A DNA stretch of 64,000 nt from Massilia sp. R2A-15 (lineage in GTDB: Bacteria > Pseudomonadota > Gammaproteobacteria > Burkholderiales > Burkholderiaceae_D), in the NCBI RefSeq assembly GCF_030704305.1, contig NZ_CP131935.1, forward strand, positions 806,001 through 870,000, given 5' to 3'. A model generated the notes under the pieces. That model did not search any database, had not been told where the DNA came from, and saw only the letters and a list, made by a program, of their open reading frames with translations. Position numbers and translations under genes: made by a program. Below are positions 11,219 to 19,483 of the stretch, piece after piece; the stretch's first letter is position 1; every line of letters begins with the position of its first letter.

Positions 11219-12385
11219 ATGAAAGCAATGATCCTGGCGGCCGGCAAGGGCACCCGCGTGCGGCCGCTGACCTACGATTTACCCAAGCCGATGATCCCGC
11301 TGCTGGGCAAGCCGGTGATGGCCTACCTGGTCGAGCACCTGGCCAAGTACGGCGTCAACGAGATCATGGTCAACGTCAGCTATTTGCACGACAAGATCGA
11401 GGAATACTTCGGCGAGGGCCACCAGTTCGGCGTGCAGATCGGCTACTCGTTCGAGGGCTACACCAAGGACGACGGCGAAGTGGTGCCGATGCCGATCGGC
11501 TCGGCCGGCGGCATGAAGAAGATCCAGGAGTTCGGCGGCTTCTTCGACCAGACCACGATCGTGCTGTGCGGCGACGCGCTGATCGACCTCGACCTGAAGT
11601 CGGCCCTGTTCGAGCACCGCCGCAAGGGCGCGCTGGCGTCCGTGGTGACCAAGGAGGTGCCGTGGGACAAGGTGTCGAGCTACGGCGTGGTGGTGGCCGA
11701 CGCCGACGGGCGCATCACCGAGTTCCAGGAAAAGCCCAGCCAGGAAGAGGCGCGCTCGAACTTCATCAGCACCGGCATCTATATCTTCGAGCCGGAAGTG
11801 ATCGACCTGATTCCGTCGGGCGTGCCGTTCGACATCGGCTCGCAGCTGTTCCCGCTGCTGGCCGAGCGCGGCCTGCCGTTCTACGCCCAGCGCCGGCCGT
11901 TCAACTGGCTCGACATCGGCAGCGTGTCCGACTATTGGGAAGTGCTGCAGAACGTGCTGATGGGCGAAGTGGCGCACATGGACGTGCCCGGCACGCGCGT
12001 CGAGGAGGGCCTGTGGGTGGGCCTGAACACCAGCATCGACTGGCACGGCACCACCATCGAAGGGCCGGTGTACATCGGCTCGGGCACCCGGATCGAGTCG
12101 GGCGTGCATATCGTCGGGCCGACCTGGATCGGCCACGGCAGCCACATCTGCGAAGGCGCGGAAGTGGTGCGCAGCGTGTTATTTGAATATACTCGGGTGT
12201 TGCCGGATGTCAGCCTGCATGAGATGATCGTGTTCAAGGATTACAGTGTCGACCGCAAGGGCGACATGAAGCACGTTTCGGAATATTCGTCGGAAGAATG
12301 GGTCAACGCGCGCGACCGCCGCAACAAGCGGCGCAAGGAAAGCCCGGCCGCTTCCGTTTCAACAGAACAGAAAGAACGTCCATGA
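11219..12385 (+). CDS. NDP-sugar pyrophosphorylase (mannose-1-phosphate guanylyltransferase-like)
   Basis: A 388-residue sugar nucleotidyltransferase. It has the pyrophosphorylase signature [19 protein letters not shown] at the N-terminus, the metal-binding region [19 protein letters not shown], and the sugar-binding [11 protein letters not shown]. From about residue 255 there are left-handed beta-helix turns ([20 protein letters not shown]) as in GDP-mannose and glucose-1-phosphate enzymes with a C-terminal helix. A charged tail of about 40 residues follows. The substrate is uncertain: the neighbouring manC already makes GDP-mannose, so this may make another NDP-sugar. Its stop overlaps the manC start (ATGA). 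Confidence 0.85.
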   Translation: MKAMILAAGKGTRVRPLTYDLPKPMIPLLGKPVMAYLVEHLAKYGVNEIMVNVSYLHDKIEEYFGEGHQFGVQIGYSFEGYTKDDGEVVPMPIGSAGGMKKIQEFGGFFDQTTIVLCGDALIDLDLKSALFEHRRKGALASVVTKEVPWDKVSSYGVVVADADGRITEFQEKPSQEEARSNFISTGIYIFEPEVIDLIPSGVPFDIGSQLFPLLAERGLPFYAQRRPFNWLDIGSVSDYWEVLQNVLMGEVAHMDVPGTRVEEGLWVGLNTSIDWHGTTIEGPVYIGSGTRIESGVHIVGPTWIGHGSHICEGAEVVRSVLFEYTRVLPDVSLHEMIVFKDYSVDRKGDMKHVSEYSSEEWVNARDRRNKRRKESPAASVSTEQKERP

Positions 12386-13797
12386 AAATTTATCCAGTCA
12401 TCCTGTCCGGTGGATCCGGAACCCGCCTGTGGCCGCTGTCGCGCGCGGTGCTGCCCAAGCAACTGCTGCCGCTGGTGTCCGACAAGACCATGCTGCAGGA
12501 AACCGTGCTGCGGGTGGCCGACTGGCCGGGCCTGATGGCGCCGGTGGTGGTGTGCGGCAACGATCACCGCTTCCTGGTGGCCGAGCAGCTGCGCGAGATC
12601 GGCGTCGCTCCGCTCGGCATTCTGCTCGAGCCGGCCGGACGCAACACGGCGCCGGCGGTGGCCGCGGCCGCGCACTTCCTGGCCAAGCTTGACCCCGAGG
12701 CGGTGATGCTGGTGCTGCCGGCCGACCACGTGATCCTCGACCGCGCCGCGTTTTCCGCCGCCGTGCAGCGGGCCGCGGCACCGGTCGCCGGCGGCGCGCT
12801 GGCCACCTTTGGCATCGTGCCGCAGGGTCCCGAAACCGGCTACGGCTACATCCGCCGCGGCGCCGCGCTCGATGCCGAGGGCTGCTTCGCGGTCAACCGC
12901 TTCGTCGAGAAGCCGGACCGCGCCACGGCCCAGCAATTCGTCGACGACGGCGGCTACTACTGGAACAGCGGCATGTTCCTGTTCCGCGCCGACCGCTACC
13001 TGTCCGAGCTGGCGCGCTGCAAGCCGGAGATCGCCGCGGCGGCCGAAGCGGCGGTGCGGCTCGGCTACAGCGACCTTGACTTCTGCCGCCTGCACGAGGA
13101 CTCGTTCAACGCCTGCCCGTCCGACTCGATCGACTACGCCGTCATGGAGAAGACCGAGCGCGCCGTGGTGGTGCCGGCCGACATCGGCTGGAGCGACGTC
13201 GGCTCCTGGTCGGCGCTGTGGGAAGTGCAGCAGCGCGACGGCGACGGCAACGCCAAGCGCGGCGATGTCTACCTCGACGGCGTGAGCAACTCGCTGGTGC
13301 GTGCCGAAAGCCGCATCGTGGCCGTGGTCGGCGTGCAGGACCTGGTGGTGGTGGAAACGCGCGACGCGGTGCTGGTGGCGCACAAGGACCAGGTGCAGCG
13401 CGTCAAGCAGGTGGTGGACCACCTGAAGGCGCAGGCGCGCACCGAGCACCTGCACCACACCAAGGTGTACCGGCCGTGGGGCCACTACGAGGGCATCGAC
13501 ATGGGCGACCGCTTCCAGGTCAAGCGCATCACGGTCAAGCCGGGCGAGAAGCTGTCGCTGCAGATGCACCATCACCGCGCCGAGCACTGGGTGGTGGTCA
13601 GCGGCACGGCGCGCGTGACCTGCGGCGATACCATCAAGCTGCTGTCGGAAAACGAATCGACCTACATCCCGATCGGCATGAATCACCGACTCGAGAACCC
13701 GGGCAAGGTGCCGCTGCACATCATCGAGGTGCAGTCGGGCAGCTATCTGGGCGAAGACGACATCGTGCGCTTCGAGGACATCTACCAGCGCGCCTGA
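12382..13797 (+). CDS. manC: Mannose-1-phosphate guanylyltransferase / mannose-6-phosphate isomerase
   Basis: A 471-residue bifunctional enzyme (ManC/AlgA type) converting fructose-6-phosphate to mannose-6-phosphate and mannose-1-phosphate to GDP-mannose. The N-terminal guanylyltransferase has [15 protein letters not shown] and FVEKPD. The C-terminal cupin isomerase has [20 protein letters not shown] with the metal-binding His residues and [14 protein letters not shown]. The ATG at 12382 overlaps the preceding stop by 4 bases; the open frame further upstream belongs to the other gene. Its product feeds Gmd. A terminator follows. Confidence 0.94.
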   Translation: MKIYPVILSGGSGTRLWPLSRAVLPKQLLPLVSDKTMLQETVLRVADWPGLMAPVVVCGNDHRFLVAEQLREIGVAPLGILLEPAGRNTAPAVAAAAHFLAKLDPEAVMLVLPADHVILDRAAFSAAVQRAAAPVAGGALATFGIVPQGPETGYGYIRRGAALDAEGCFAVNRFVEKPDRATAQQFVDDGGYYWNSGMFLFRADRYLSELARCKPEIAAAAEAAVRLGYSDLDFCRLHEDSFNACPSDSIDYAVMEKTERAVVVPADIGWSDVGSWSALWEVQQRDGDGNAKRGDVYLDGVSNSLVRAESRIVAVVGVQDLVVVETRDAVLVAHKDQVQRVKQVVDHLKAQARTEHLHHTKVYRPWGHYEGIDMGDRFQVKRITVKPGEKLSLQMHHHRAEHWVVVSGTARVTCGDTIKLLSENESTYIPIGMNHRLENPGKVPLHIIEVQSGSYLGEDDIVRFEDIYQRA

Positions 13798-13819
13798 CTG
13801 GGCGCCGGCAACAAGCGAA

Positions 13820-13842
13820 GGGGGCTGCGGCCTCCTTTTTTT
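13820..13842 (+). terminator. Rho-independent terminator after manC
   Basis: Stem GGGGGC / GCCTCC (one G-T pair), four-base loop, then seven T residues. It closes the galE-manC unit and faces the convergent exporter gene. Confidence 0.7.
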
Positions 13843-13864
13843 CGCCGCACTCACGAAGGCCGCG

Positions 13865-13890
13865 GAGTCTGGTCCTGCGGACCTGACCCC
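13865..13890. repeat. REP-like palindrome, copy A
   Basis: Contains the core TGGTCCTGCGGACCTG followed by ACCCC. It is one of four related palindromic elements in this window (others at 55587, 55644 and 61536). It lies between the convergent ends of manC and the exporter gene. Confidence 0.65.
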
Positions 13891-13899
13891 ATTCGTCGC

Positions 13900-16062
13900 T
13901 CAAACCGGTCGCACGGATTTCTCGGACTCCGCCATTTGACGCGGAGCGATTCCGGTGCCAGCCGTGACATCAACGAATTTTCCTTGCTCAAGCCGGACGA
14001 TACGATCGGCAATTGCGATAGTCTGTGGGCGGTGGGCGATCATGATCCGGGTGATATCGAGCGCCGCGATTGCCTCGCCTATCATGGCTTCGTTCCCAAC
14101 GTCCAGCTGGCTCGTGGCCTCGTCGAGGAGCAGGATTTTCGGGCGTCGATACAGAGCGCGCGCCAGCAGTACCCGTTGTTTCTGGCCACCCGATAGTACC
14201 GAACCCATGTCTCCAACGAGCGTTTGGTAGCCCATCGGCATCTGGACGATTTCATCATGGATGCAAGCGGACCGGGCGCAGGCGTGAAGCCATTCAGTGT
14301 CGGGTTTCGGATCGAGAAACGCGATATTGTCGTACACCGAACCAGCGAAAAGATGGTCGTCTTGCATGACCGTCGCGACCACGTTTCGGTAATTTTGCAG
14401 CCCCAGCTGCGCGACCGAAAGACCGCCAAGGTGAATTTTCCCCTTTTCCGGTTTGAGAATACCGAGGATGAGTTTCAAATAAGTCGTCTTGCCACAGCCC
14501 GAAGGCCCGATGATCGCCACGCACTCGCCCGGCTTTACCTTCAGCGTGGCACCGTTCAACAGCAGGGCATCGTCCGCCGCGTATCGAAAGCTCACATCTT
14601 CCAGCGCAAGGGTCAGATCGTCGGACGGTTCACGCCGGTGGGCGATGTTGCGTTCTTCCGGCGCGGTGAGAACAATGTCCGCCAGCCGTTCGGCCGAAAT
14701 ACCGAGCATCTTGAATTCAACGACGCTGTCGATCAGGCGATTGATCCGGCCGGCGAACTGCTCCTTGTAGCTCAGGAAGGCAAACAGCATTCCAAGCGAC
14801 ATCCGGTGATCTATCACGGCCACCGCGCCCAGCCAGAATACAAAGGCGCGCTCCACAGAAGAGATGAAAGACCAGCTGGTTCCGAATAGCAAGCTGAGCT
14901 TTTGCATGACCAGGCCGGCATTGGTGGCATCGACCCACAGATTCAGCCACGCAGTGCGGCGCTCGCGCTCCCGATTGCACATCTTGATCGTGCGAACCCC
15001 GCGTACCGTTTCAAGAAAGAAGGTTTGTTCCTTTGCCTGCTTTGCGATCATGCCGGTCGCCGCTGTTCTCTCGGCACTGTAGCGCAGCCACCGCAGGGTG
15101 CCGTACAGGCTCACCGCTCCCACTGTCACACCTGCCAGGGCCGGAGCGTAAAGCACCATCATGACAAGGGTTCCGATCGCCAGCAAGCCGTCGAGGGCGG
15201 CTTCAATGGCGGCATTCGTCAGTCCATGTTCAATCGATTTTACGGCGCCGAATCGTGACACGATGTCGCCTACGTGGCGTCGCTCGAAATATTCGACGGG
15301 CAGTTTCATCATGCGCCCCATTACGTTGGACATCCACTGCATGTTGAAGCGAGCGCTGATATACATACCGATGTAGGAGCGTACCGCTCCAATCACGGCG
15401 GTCGACAGCCCGATCGCGACCATGCCGAAGCCGAGCACCGTCAAAAGGTCGCGATCTCCGCCGACGATGGCTTCATCGGTGATCCACTGAGTCAGGATCG
15501 GCAGGGCCAGAGCCAACACTTCGATCACGAGTGCCAAACCCAATAGCTGCGCCAACCCTCGCTTGAGTCCGACGACCTTGCCGATCAACGCCTTCAATTC
15601 GATCGCGGGAGGCGGCGCCTTGCGCCTGAACGCCATGCCAGGCTCAAGTTCTATTGCGATGCCGGTGAAGTGGTCTGAAACGGTCTTGAGACGCAGTTTC
15701 AGGGCGCCGATCGCCGGATCGTGAATGTAGGCCCATCCCCCTGTGAGGGTGTGGAGGACGACAAAATGGTTGAGGTTCCAGTGCAAGATGGCGGGCAGCT
15801 GTAACTGCGACAATTCGGCCAGTTCAAGTTGCAATGGCCGGCACGCCATTCCCATCTGGTCTGTCACCTCGGCGATGTGGGCGACGGTGGCGCCCTTTAG
15901 CGAAACCGGATAACGCTTGCGCATTTCGGCGACATCGGTTTCGTGGCCGTGGTAGGAGGCGACCATTGCAATGCACGCCAGGGAACATTCCGCCGCCTCG
16001 GTTTGCATTAACACCGGCACGCGCTGGCTCCAGCCGAGTTTCAGGTCCTTGACCAGATTCAT
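13900..16062 (-). CDS. C39-peptidase ABC exporter (microcin V/CvaB type)
   Basis: A 720-residue inner-membrane exporter. Residues about 15-140 form a C39 cysteine peptidase with Cys26 (AAECSLAC), His99 (LNHFVVLH) and Asp115 (IHDPA), which cleaves double-glycine leaders during export. A six-helix ABC permease follows, then an ATPase with GPSGCGKTT, LSGGQKQR and ILLLDEATS. All catalytic residues are present, so it should process substrates rather than only transport them. The start was placed at 16062 because the family begins about here and the upstream frame runs through the adaptor gene. It lies 19 bases after the HlyD adaptor and on the same strand as the glycine-rich precursor. An outer-membrane partner is not in this operon, but a TolC homologue is encoded at 24598. 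Confidence 0.92.
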   Translation of the reverse strand: MNLVKDLKLGWSQRVPVLMQTEAAECSLACIAMVASYHGHETDVAEMRKRYPVSLKGATVAHIAEVTDQMGMACRPLQLELAELSQLQLPAILHWNLNHFVVLHTLTGGWAYIHDPAIGALKLRLKTVSDHFTGIAIELEPGMAFRRKAPPPAIELKALIGKVVGLKRGLAQLLGLALVIEVLALALPILTQWITDEAIVGGDRDLLTVLGFGMVAIGLSTAVIGAVRSYIGMYISARFNMQWMSNVMGRMMKLPVEYFERRHVGDIVSRFGAVKSIEHGLTNAAIEAALDGLLAIGTLVMMVLYAPALAGVTVGAVSLYGTLRWLRYSAERTAATGMIAKQAKEQTFFLETVRGVRTIKMCNRERERRTAWLNLWVDATNAGLVMQKLSLLFGTSWSFISSVERAFVFWLGAVAVIDHRMSLGMLFAFLSYKEQFAGRINRLIDSVVEFKMLGISAERLADIVLTAPEERNIAHRREPSDDLTLALEDVSFRYAADDALLLNGATLKVKPGECVAIIGPSGCGKTTYLKLILGILKPEKGKIHLGGLSVAQLGLQNYRNVVATVMQDDHLFAGSVYDNIAFLDPKPDTEWLHACARSACIHDEIVQMPMGYQTLVGDMGSVLSGGQKQRVLLARALYRRPKILLLDEATSQLDVGNEAMIGEAIAALDITRIMIAHRPQTIAIADRIVRLEQGKFVDVTAGTGIAPRQMAESEKSVRPV

Positions 16063-16081
16063 GATCTTGCCTTTTCGGGAT

Positions 16082-17350
16082 TCAGCCGCGGCGGAGGCTG
16101 TACAGCGGTTCCAACACCCATTCGTAGATCCGGCGGGTATCGAGCTGGACTTCGGCGTCGAGCTGCATGCCTGGCCGCAATCGTTGCTGGCTTCCGTAGG
16201 CGTCGATGAGCTGCTTGTCCAGCTGGACCCGCACGGTGTACATCGGCTCGCCGGTTTCCGTGCTGGTCGCAAGGCGCGTGCCAGCCGAACTCTCCGATGC
16301 GCGCACAGGGCTGTCGGCAATCGACATCACTTTGCCCTCGGCCACCCCAAATTTTTGGTAAGGAAAGGCATCGAGCTTTAGTTTGACCGCTTGACCGGGC
16401 TTGAGGAATCCCAGCGCTCTGCTCGGCGCATACAGGATCGCCTGCAGCTTGCTGTTGCTCGGCACAACAGTGACTAGCGGAACGCCGATGGCTGCGTTCT
16501 GGTGGTGAGAAATCGTGAGCGACGACACGGCGCCGTCGCACGGCGCAAGCACCGACCATTCATGATTGTTTTGCTGCTTGCTCAATTCCGACTCAGTGGT
16601 GGAAATGCTTCTACTAAGCTGGGCCTCGGCCACTTGTTCGCGTAGCGGACTGTTTTCCAGTTCGAGCGTCAGCCGCGCGATATCGGCGTCGGCGCTGGTC
16701 GCCTGCTTTTGCAAACCTTGCAGGCGCATTTGCTGATCCATCAGTTCATCGATTTTCTGCTGCGTCTGCATGGCGGGCATGAAGCCGGATTTTTGCAGCG
16801 ACTTGAAGCGCGCAACCATCCGTTCCGCCGACTTTACCCGCGCTGCCTGCGTTTGCGTTTCGCTGCGCAACGTGGCGCGATTGCGCTGCGCAGCATCAAG
16901 ATCCCGGCGCATCGTTGCCACGCTTGCCACATGCAGCTTCGCGGTGCCGCCAAGCTCTTGGCGAAGTGCTGCTAGTTGTTCGGTCAATTTGGCGTCGAGT
17001 CCCACTTCGATGGCCTTACCGTCTGCGCCAACGTGCTCCGATTCGAATATGAGCAAGACCTGCCCTTTTCGCACTTGTTGGCCCTCCTGGACGCGCAACG
17101 TTTTCAGGGTGCCGCCTTGCGGGGCATAAAGTTTGACCACGCCCTCGCTCGGCTCGAGTACGCCCGATATGCTGGCGTGCCGGGTATATTTACCGACGTA
17201 CGCAAAGGAGCAAAGTGCCGTCAGCAGGGCAGTAGCCAATGCCACTATAAAATAGTTCGAAACTGGATAGACCAACAGCACGTCGCCGAAAGCGCGCTTG
17301 CCGTCGGAATCGAGGACTTCTGCCCGAAATACACTTTGGCCGGACGCCAT
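16082..17350 (-). CDS. HlyD-family membrane fusion protein of the C39 exporter (CvaA-like)
   Basis: A 422-residue periplasmic adaptor linking the ABC exporter to an outer-membrane channel. One membrane segment near residues 30-50 (YFIVALATALLTALCSFAYV) is followed by a lipoyl half (LYAPQGGTLKTLRVQEGQQV), a long alpha-helical hairpin rich in Gln/Ala/Lys (about 105-265), and the second lipoyl half (WSVLAPCDGAVSSL). The start at 17350 was chosen over an ATG 36 bases upstream because TAGGAGAG sits at ideal distance and the upstream codon falls inside a terminator hairpin. It is followed by the exporter after 19 bases. Confidence 0.9.
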   Translation of the reverse strand: MASGQSVFRAEVLDSDGKRAFGDVLLVYPVSNYFIVALATALLTALCSFAYVGKYTRHASISGVLEPSEGVVKLYAPQGGTLKTLRVQEGQQVRKGQVLLIFESEHVGADGKAIEVGLDAKLTEQLAALRQELGGTAKLHVASVATMRRDLDAAQRNRATLRSETQTQAARVKSAERMVARFKSLQKSGFMPAMQTQQKIDELMDQQMRLQGLQKQATSADADIARLTLELENSPLREQVAEAQLSRSISTTESELSKQQNNHEWSVLAPCDGAVSSLTISHHQNAAIGVPLVTVVPSNSKLQAILYAPSRALGFLKPGQAVKLKLDAFPYQKFGVAEGKVMSIADSPVRASESSAGTRLATSTETGEPMYTVRVQLDKQLIDAYGSQQRLRPGMQLDAEVQLDTRRIYEWVLEPLYSLRRG

Positions 17351-17380
17351 AAGTTTCTCTCCTACACGCGCTGGAATAAG

Positions 17381-17408
17381 TGTCAAAAAGGCGTTCGCCT
17401 TTTTGACA
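17381..17408. terminator. Bidirectional hairpin between precursor and export genes
   Basis: A perfect 12-bp stem (TGTCAAAAAGGC with GCCTTTTTGACA) and a 4-base loop. The A and T tracts flanking the GC core make it terminator-like in both directions. It lies between the precursor gene (17482) and the HlyD gene, so it could lower exporter transcription relative to the precursor. Confidence 0.65.
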
Positions 17409-17481
17409 AGAAACAGGTTGGAGCGTCAGGGCCGCGCGGTCCAGCCCCAAGTGCTACAGCTCATGGCGCAAATGGCGAACA

Positions 17482-18006
17482 TCAGCAGATTTCCGCGTTA
17501 TATTCATCGAGACCATCACCGCCGCCGCCAACGCCGCCGCCAAAGCCGCCGCCCGCGCCGCCGCTTTCGCCTCCAGCCCATGCGCCCCCATCACCCCAAC
17601 CAGCGCTGTCTCCCCAGCCATCGCTACCGAAGTCGGCAAAACCCTCGAAGACGGAACCGTCCGAGGTGTCGCTGCTCGTCGGGGTGATCGTTGTATCCTT
17701 TTTTGTCTCACATTCGAGGTTCGGCTTGCACGTCTTGGTCTCGGTCGTAGTTTTGATGACATCGACGCCTGCGTCCAACCCGACCATCCGTTTGACCAGT
17801 CCTGTTATGCCTATTGACGCGTGCACTACGGTGATGTCAACCGTAGTGGTCACGGAATTGCCGTTGGCTAATTGGCAGAGCTGCGACGAACTCGACACAT
17901 CGATATCCCGCGACTTGATGTGTGTCGGCACCGCTGGCGCACACACCATACCCGTCGTTCCGCCGCCAGCGACGAAATCCCACTTCGCATGTTCCAAACT
18001 TCTCAT
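17482..18006 (-). CDS. Double-glycine-leader precursor, glycine-rich (candidate microcin-like secreted protein)
   Basis: A 174-residue protein. Its first 15 residues, MRSLEHAKWDFVAGG, match the microcin V leader in length and at the positions that matter (Met1, Arg2, Leu4, Asp10, Val12, Gly14-Gly15). The predicted mature part is about 159 residues. It has a Val/Thr/Ser-rich first half, five cysteines (VCAP, LCQL, TCKP, ECET and the C-terminal residue), then an acidic, Gly/Trp/Asp-rich tail ending EYNAEIC. GGAG lies 7 bases before the ATG. No family is recognised for the mature part. Cleavage and export by the C39 exporter encoded just downstream is inferred from leader and context. It is much longer than classic class II microcins and could be an adhesin or other surface protein instead of an antibacterial. 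Confidence 0.7.
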   Translation of the reverse strand: MRSLEHAKWDFVAGGGTTGMVCAPAVPTHIKSRDIDVSSSSQLCQLANGNSVTTTVDITVVHASIGITGLVKRMVGLDAGVDVIKTTTETKTCKPNLECETKKDTTITPTSSDTSDGSVFEGFADFGSDGWGDSAGWGDGGAWAGGESGGAGGGFGGGVGGGGDGLDEYNAEIC

Positions 18007-18119
18007 ATCATTTCTCCATGGTTGAGGTCAAAAGGTTTGCGCAATGGCATGCGCGATATCGCTAACGTGGCCGCCCGCGGCACCACGCTCAAACGATTCG
18101 TTGGTGAATCACATTCGGC

Positions 18120-19145
18120 TCACTTGACCACGCTTATCGTGAAACCCGTCTTCTCCAGACGCAAGAGCAATCCGTCACATCGTTTCTTGTCGTTCGGCGC
18201 CGGTTGGAATACGTGCGCCATTCCCAAGGCATAAAATCTAATCCCACCGCCCAGGTTTTGCTTCATCTTGGCCAACCACTTGTCGTTACGGTCACACACG
18301 ATCGGGGCATCGCCATAACCGGCCAGTGCGTCGACCAGAACACCGTTCAATTGCTTGTCGCGCACCGCATCGACGAAGCCCTCATCCATGCGCACGAGCT
18401 CATTTTTCGATGGAGGCGCGAACTTCGTCGGATCAAGCAATGCGAGCCACCGCTGCAAATAGCGGGGCCGATCTTTCCCTAGGCCGCAATAGGCATTGAC
18501 CAAGTCGTATTTCTCGTCGATCGACGCATTTGCCTTTTTGCCATCCTTTTGCCGGCGATACGCGATGTAGCGGGCGATTTCTGGTCGAGACGCGTAGCCG
18601 GCATCCGCCTTCGGCAGTCTTTCGGGATGTGATTCTTGGGTTTTGGTCAGATACGAGCCCATTGCAATGATTAACCCGTATTCGGACAAGTCACGCGTGA
18701 GACTGTGCGCGAAAATACGGGATGCTTCGCGCGCCTGCAGACGGTCGTTCTCGGTGTCGCCCGGCATTGCGGCGGCAGGCGGGATAATATTTAACAGTGC
18801 CCGCGCCACATCCGCGTGCGCTTTTCCAAGGATTTCGCGGTTTTCCGTAGTGTCGGCGAAAGGTATCGGACACGCTGGCGCGTCGGCCGGCAGCATGCCC
18901 GACGATTCATGCAAAAATAGATCCGCTTGCATTGCGATAGGTACGACCGTCCTGTAGAAATAGTCGTCGTGTTCGGCCGCCAGACCGTTGTGGGTCACCG
19001 GCAGAATATAGAATTTTCCTGTTACGCCTTGTTCATTTTTCCCGGTGACTTCCCACAGCCTGGGCGGCGCTTCTGCAGCATTTGCAGCCACGCAAAATCC
19101 GACAATTGCAAACGTGTTGAGCACCGTTCTAGAAGTGAGATTCAT
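18120..19145 (-). CDS. TraB/GumN (Tiki-like) family secreted protein
   Basis: A 341-residue protein with a clear signal peptide (MNLTSRTVLNTFAIVGFCVA to ANAAEA), so it is probably periplasmic. After it comes the TraB/GumN pattern: FYILPVTHNG near the start (a His in place of the usual G[TS]xH), several acidic residues in ADLFLHE, and the closing FYALGMAHV motif. Members related to Tiki are metal-dependent proteases, while most bacterial members have no known function. The start at 19145 was chosen because the signal peptide begins there. It lies 113 bases upstream of the double-glycine precursor on the same strand, so co-expression is possible. A role in immunity or maturation would be speculation. 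Confidence 0.7.
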   Translation of the reverse strand: MNLTSRTVLNTFAIVGFCVAANAAEAPPRLWEVTGKNEQGVTGKFYILPVTHNGLAAEHDDYFYRTVVPIAMQADLFLHESSGMLPADAPACPIPFADTTENREILGKAHADVARALLNIIPPAAAMPGDTENDRLQAREASRIFAHSLTRDLSEYGLIIAMGSYLTKTQESHPERLPKADAGYASRPEIARYIAYRRQKDGKKANASIDEKYDLVNAYCGLGKDRPRYLQRWLALLDPTKFAPPSKNELVRMDEGFVDAVRDKQLNGVLVDALAGYGDAPIVCDRNDKWLAKMKQNLGGGIRFYALGMAHVFQPAPNDKKRCDGLLLRLEKTGFTISVVK

Positions 19146-19483
19146 TCTGTACCTACGCTGGTTCGTTCGAAAAATTACCATGGTGCATTGCCGCTCTACC
19201 ATTTAATGCCAATGCGATAATGATGCAAGCAAGTTAATTTGTGTTGACAATTCGCAATGATAAGGTGGAAAGAAGCGCAAGCGGGACCCTTGCTTGAAAT
19301 GCATCAGGGATGCGTGGTCCGGCCAGCTGCGCCCAGCTGTTTTTTGCCTAGTTGGGTAACGAAACAGTTGGACGGAGGACGCCTATCTCCGGATGTGACA
19401 CTACGCAATCCTCAGCAACATTTCGTTGGCATTTCCACAATTCCGGGCGCTTAATGAGCGATCTCCTTTTTTCGGAAATCGCC
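19146..19483. other. Divergent intergenic region
   Basis: Separates the minus-strand TraB/GumN gene from the plus-strand transglutaminase-like gene and must hold promoters for both. A TTGACA occurs at 19244-19249 but has no convincing -10 at the right distance. No RNA gene or small protein was recognised. Confidence 0.5.

Noticed and set aside
16063..16320. Extension of the C39 exporter to 806 residues
   Set aside because: The extra 86 residues are a shadow of the adaptor gene. The family starts at MNLVKDLKLGW.
19244..19249. TTGACA as a promoter for the transglutaminase-like gene
   Set aside because: No acceptable -10 hexamer at 16-18 bases; the match alone is not enough.
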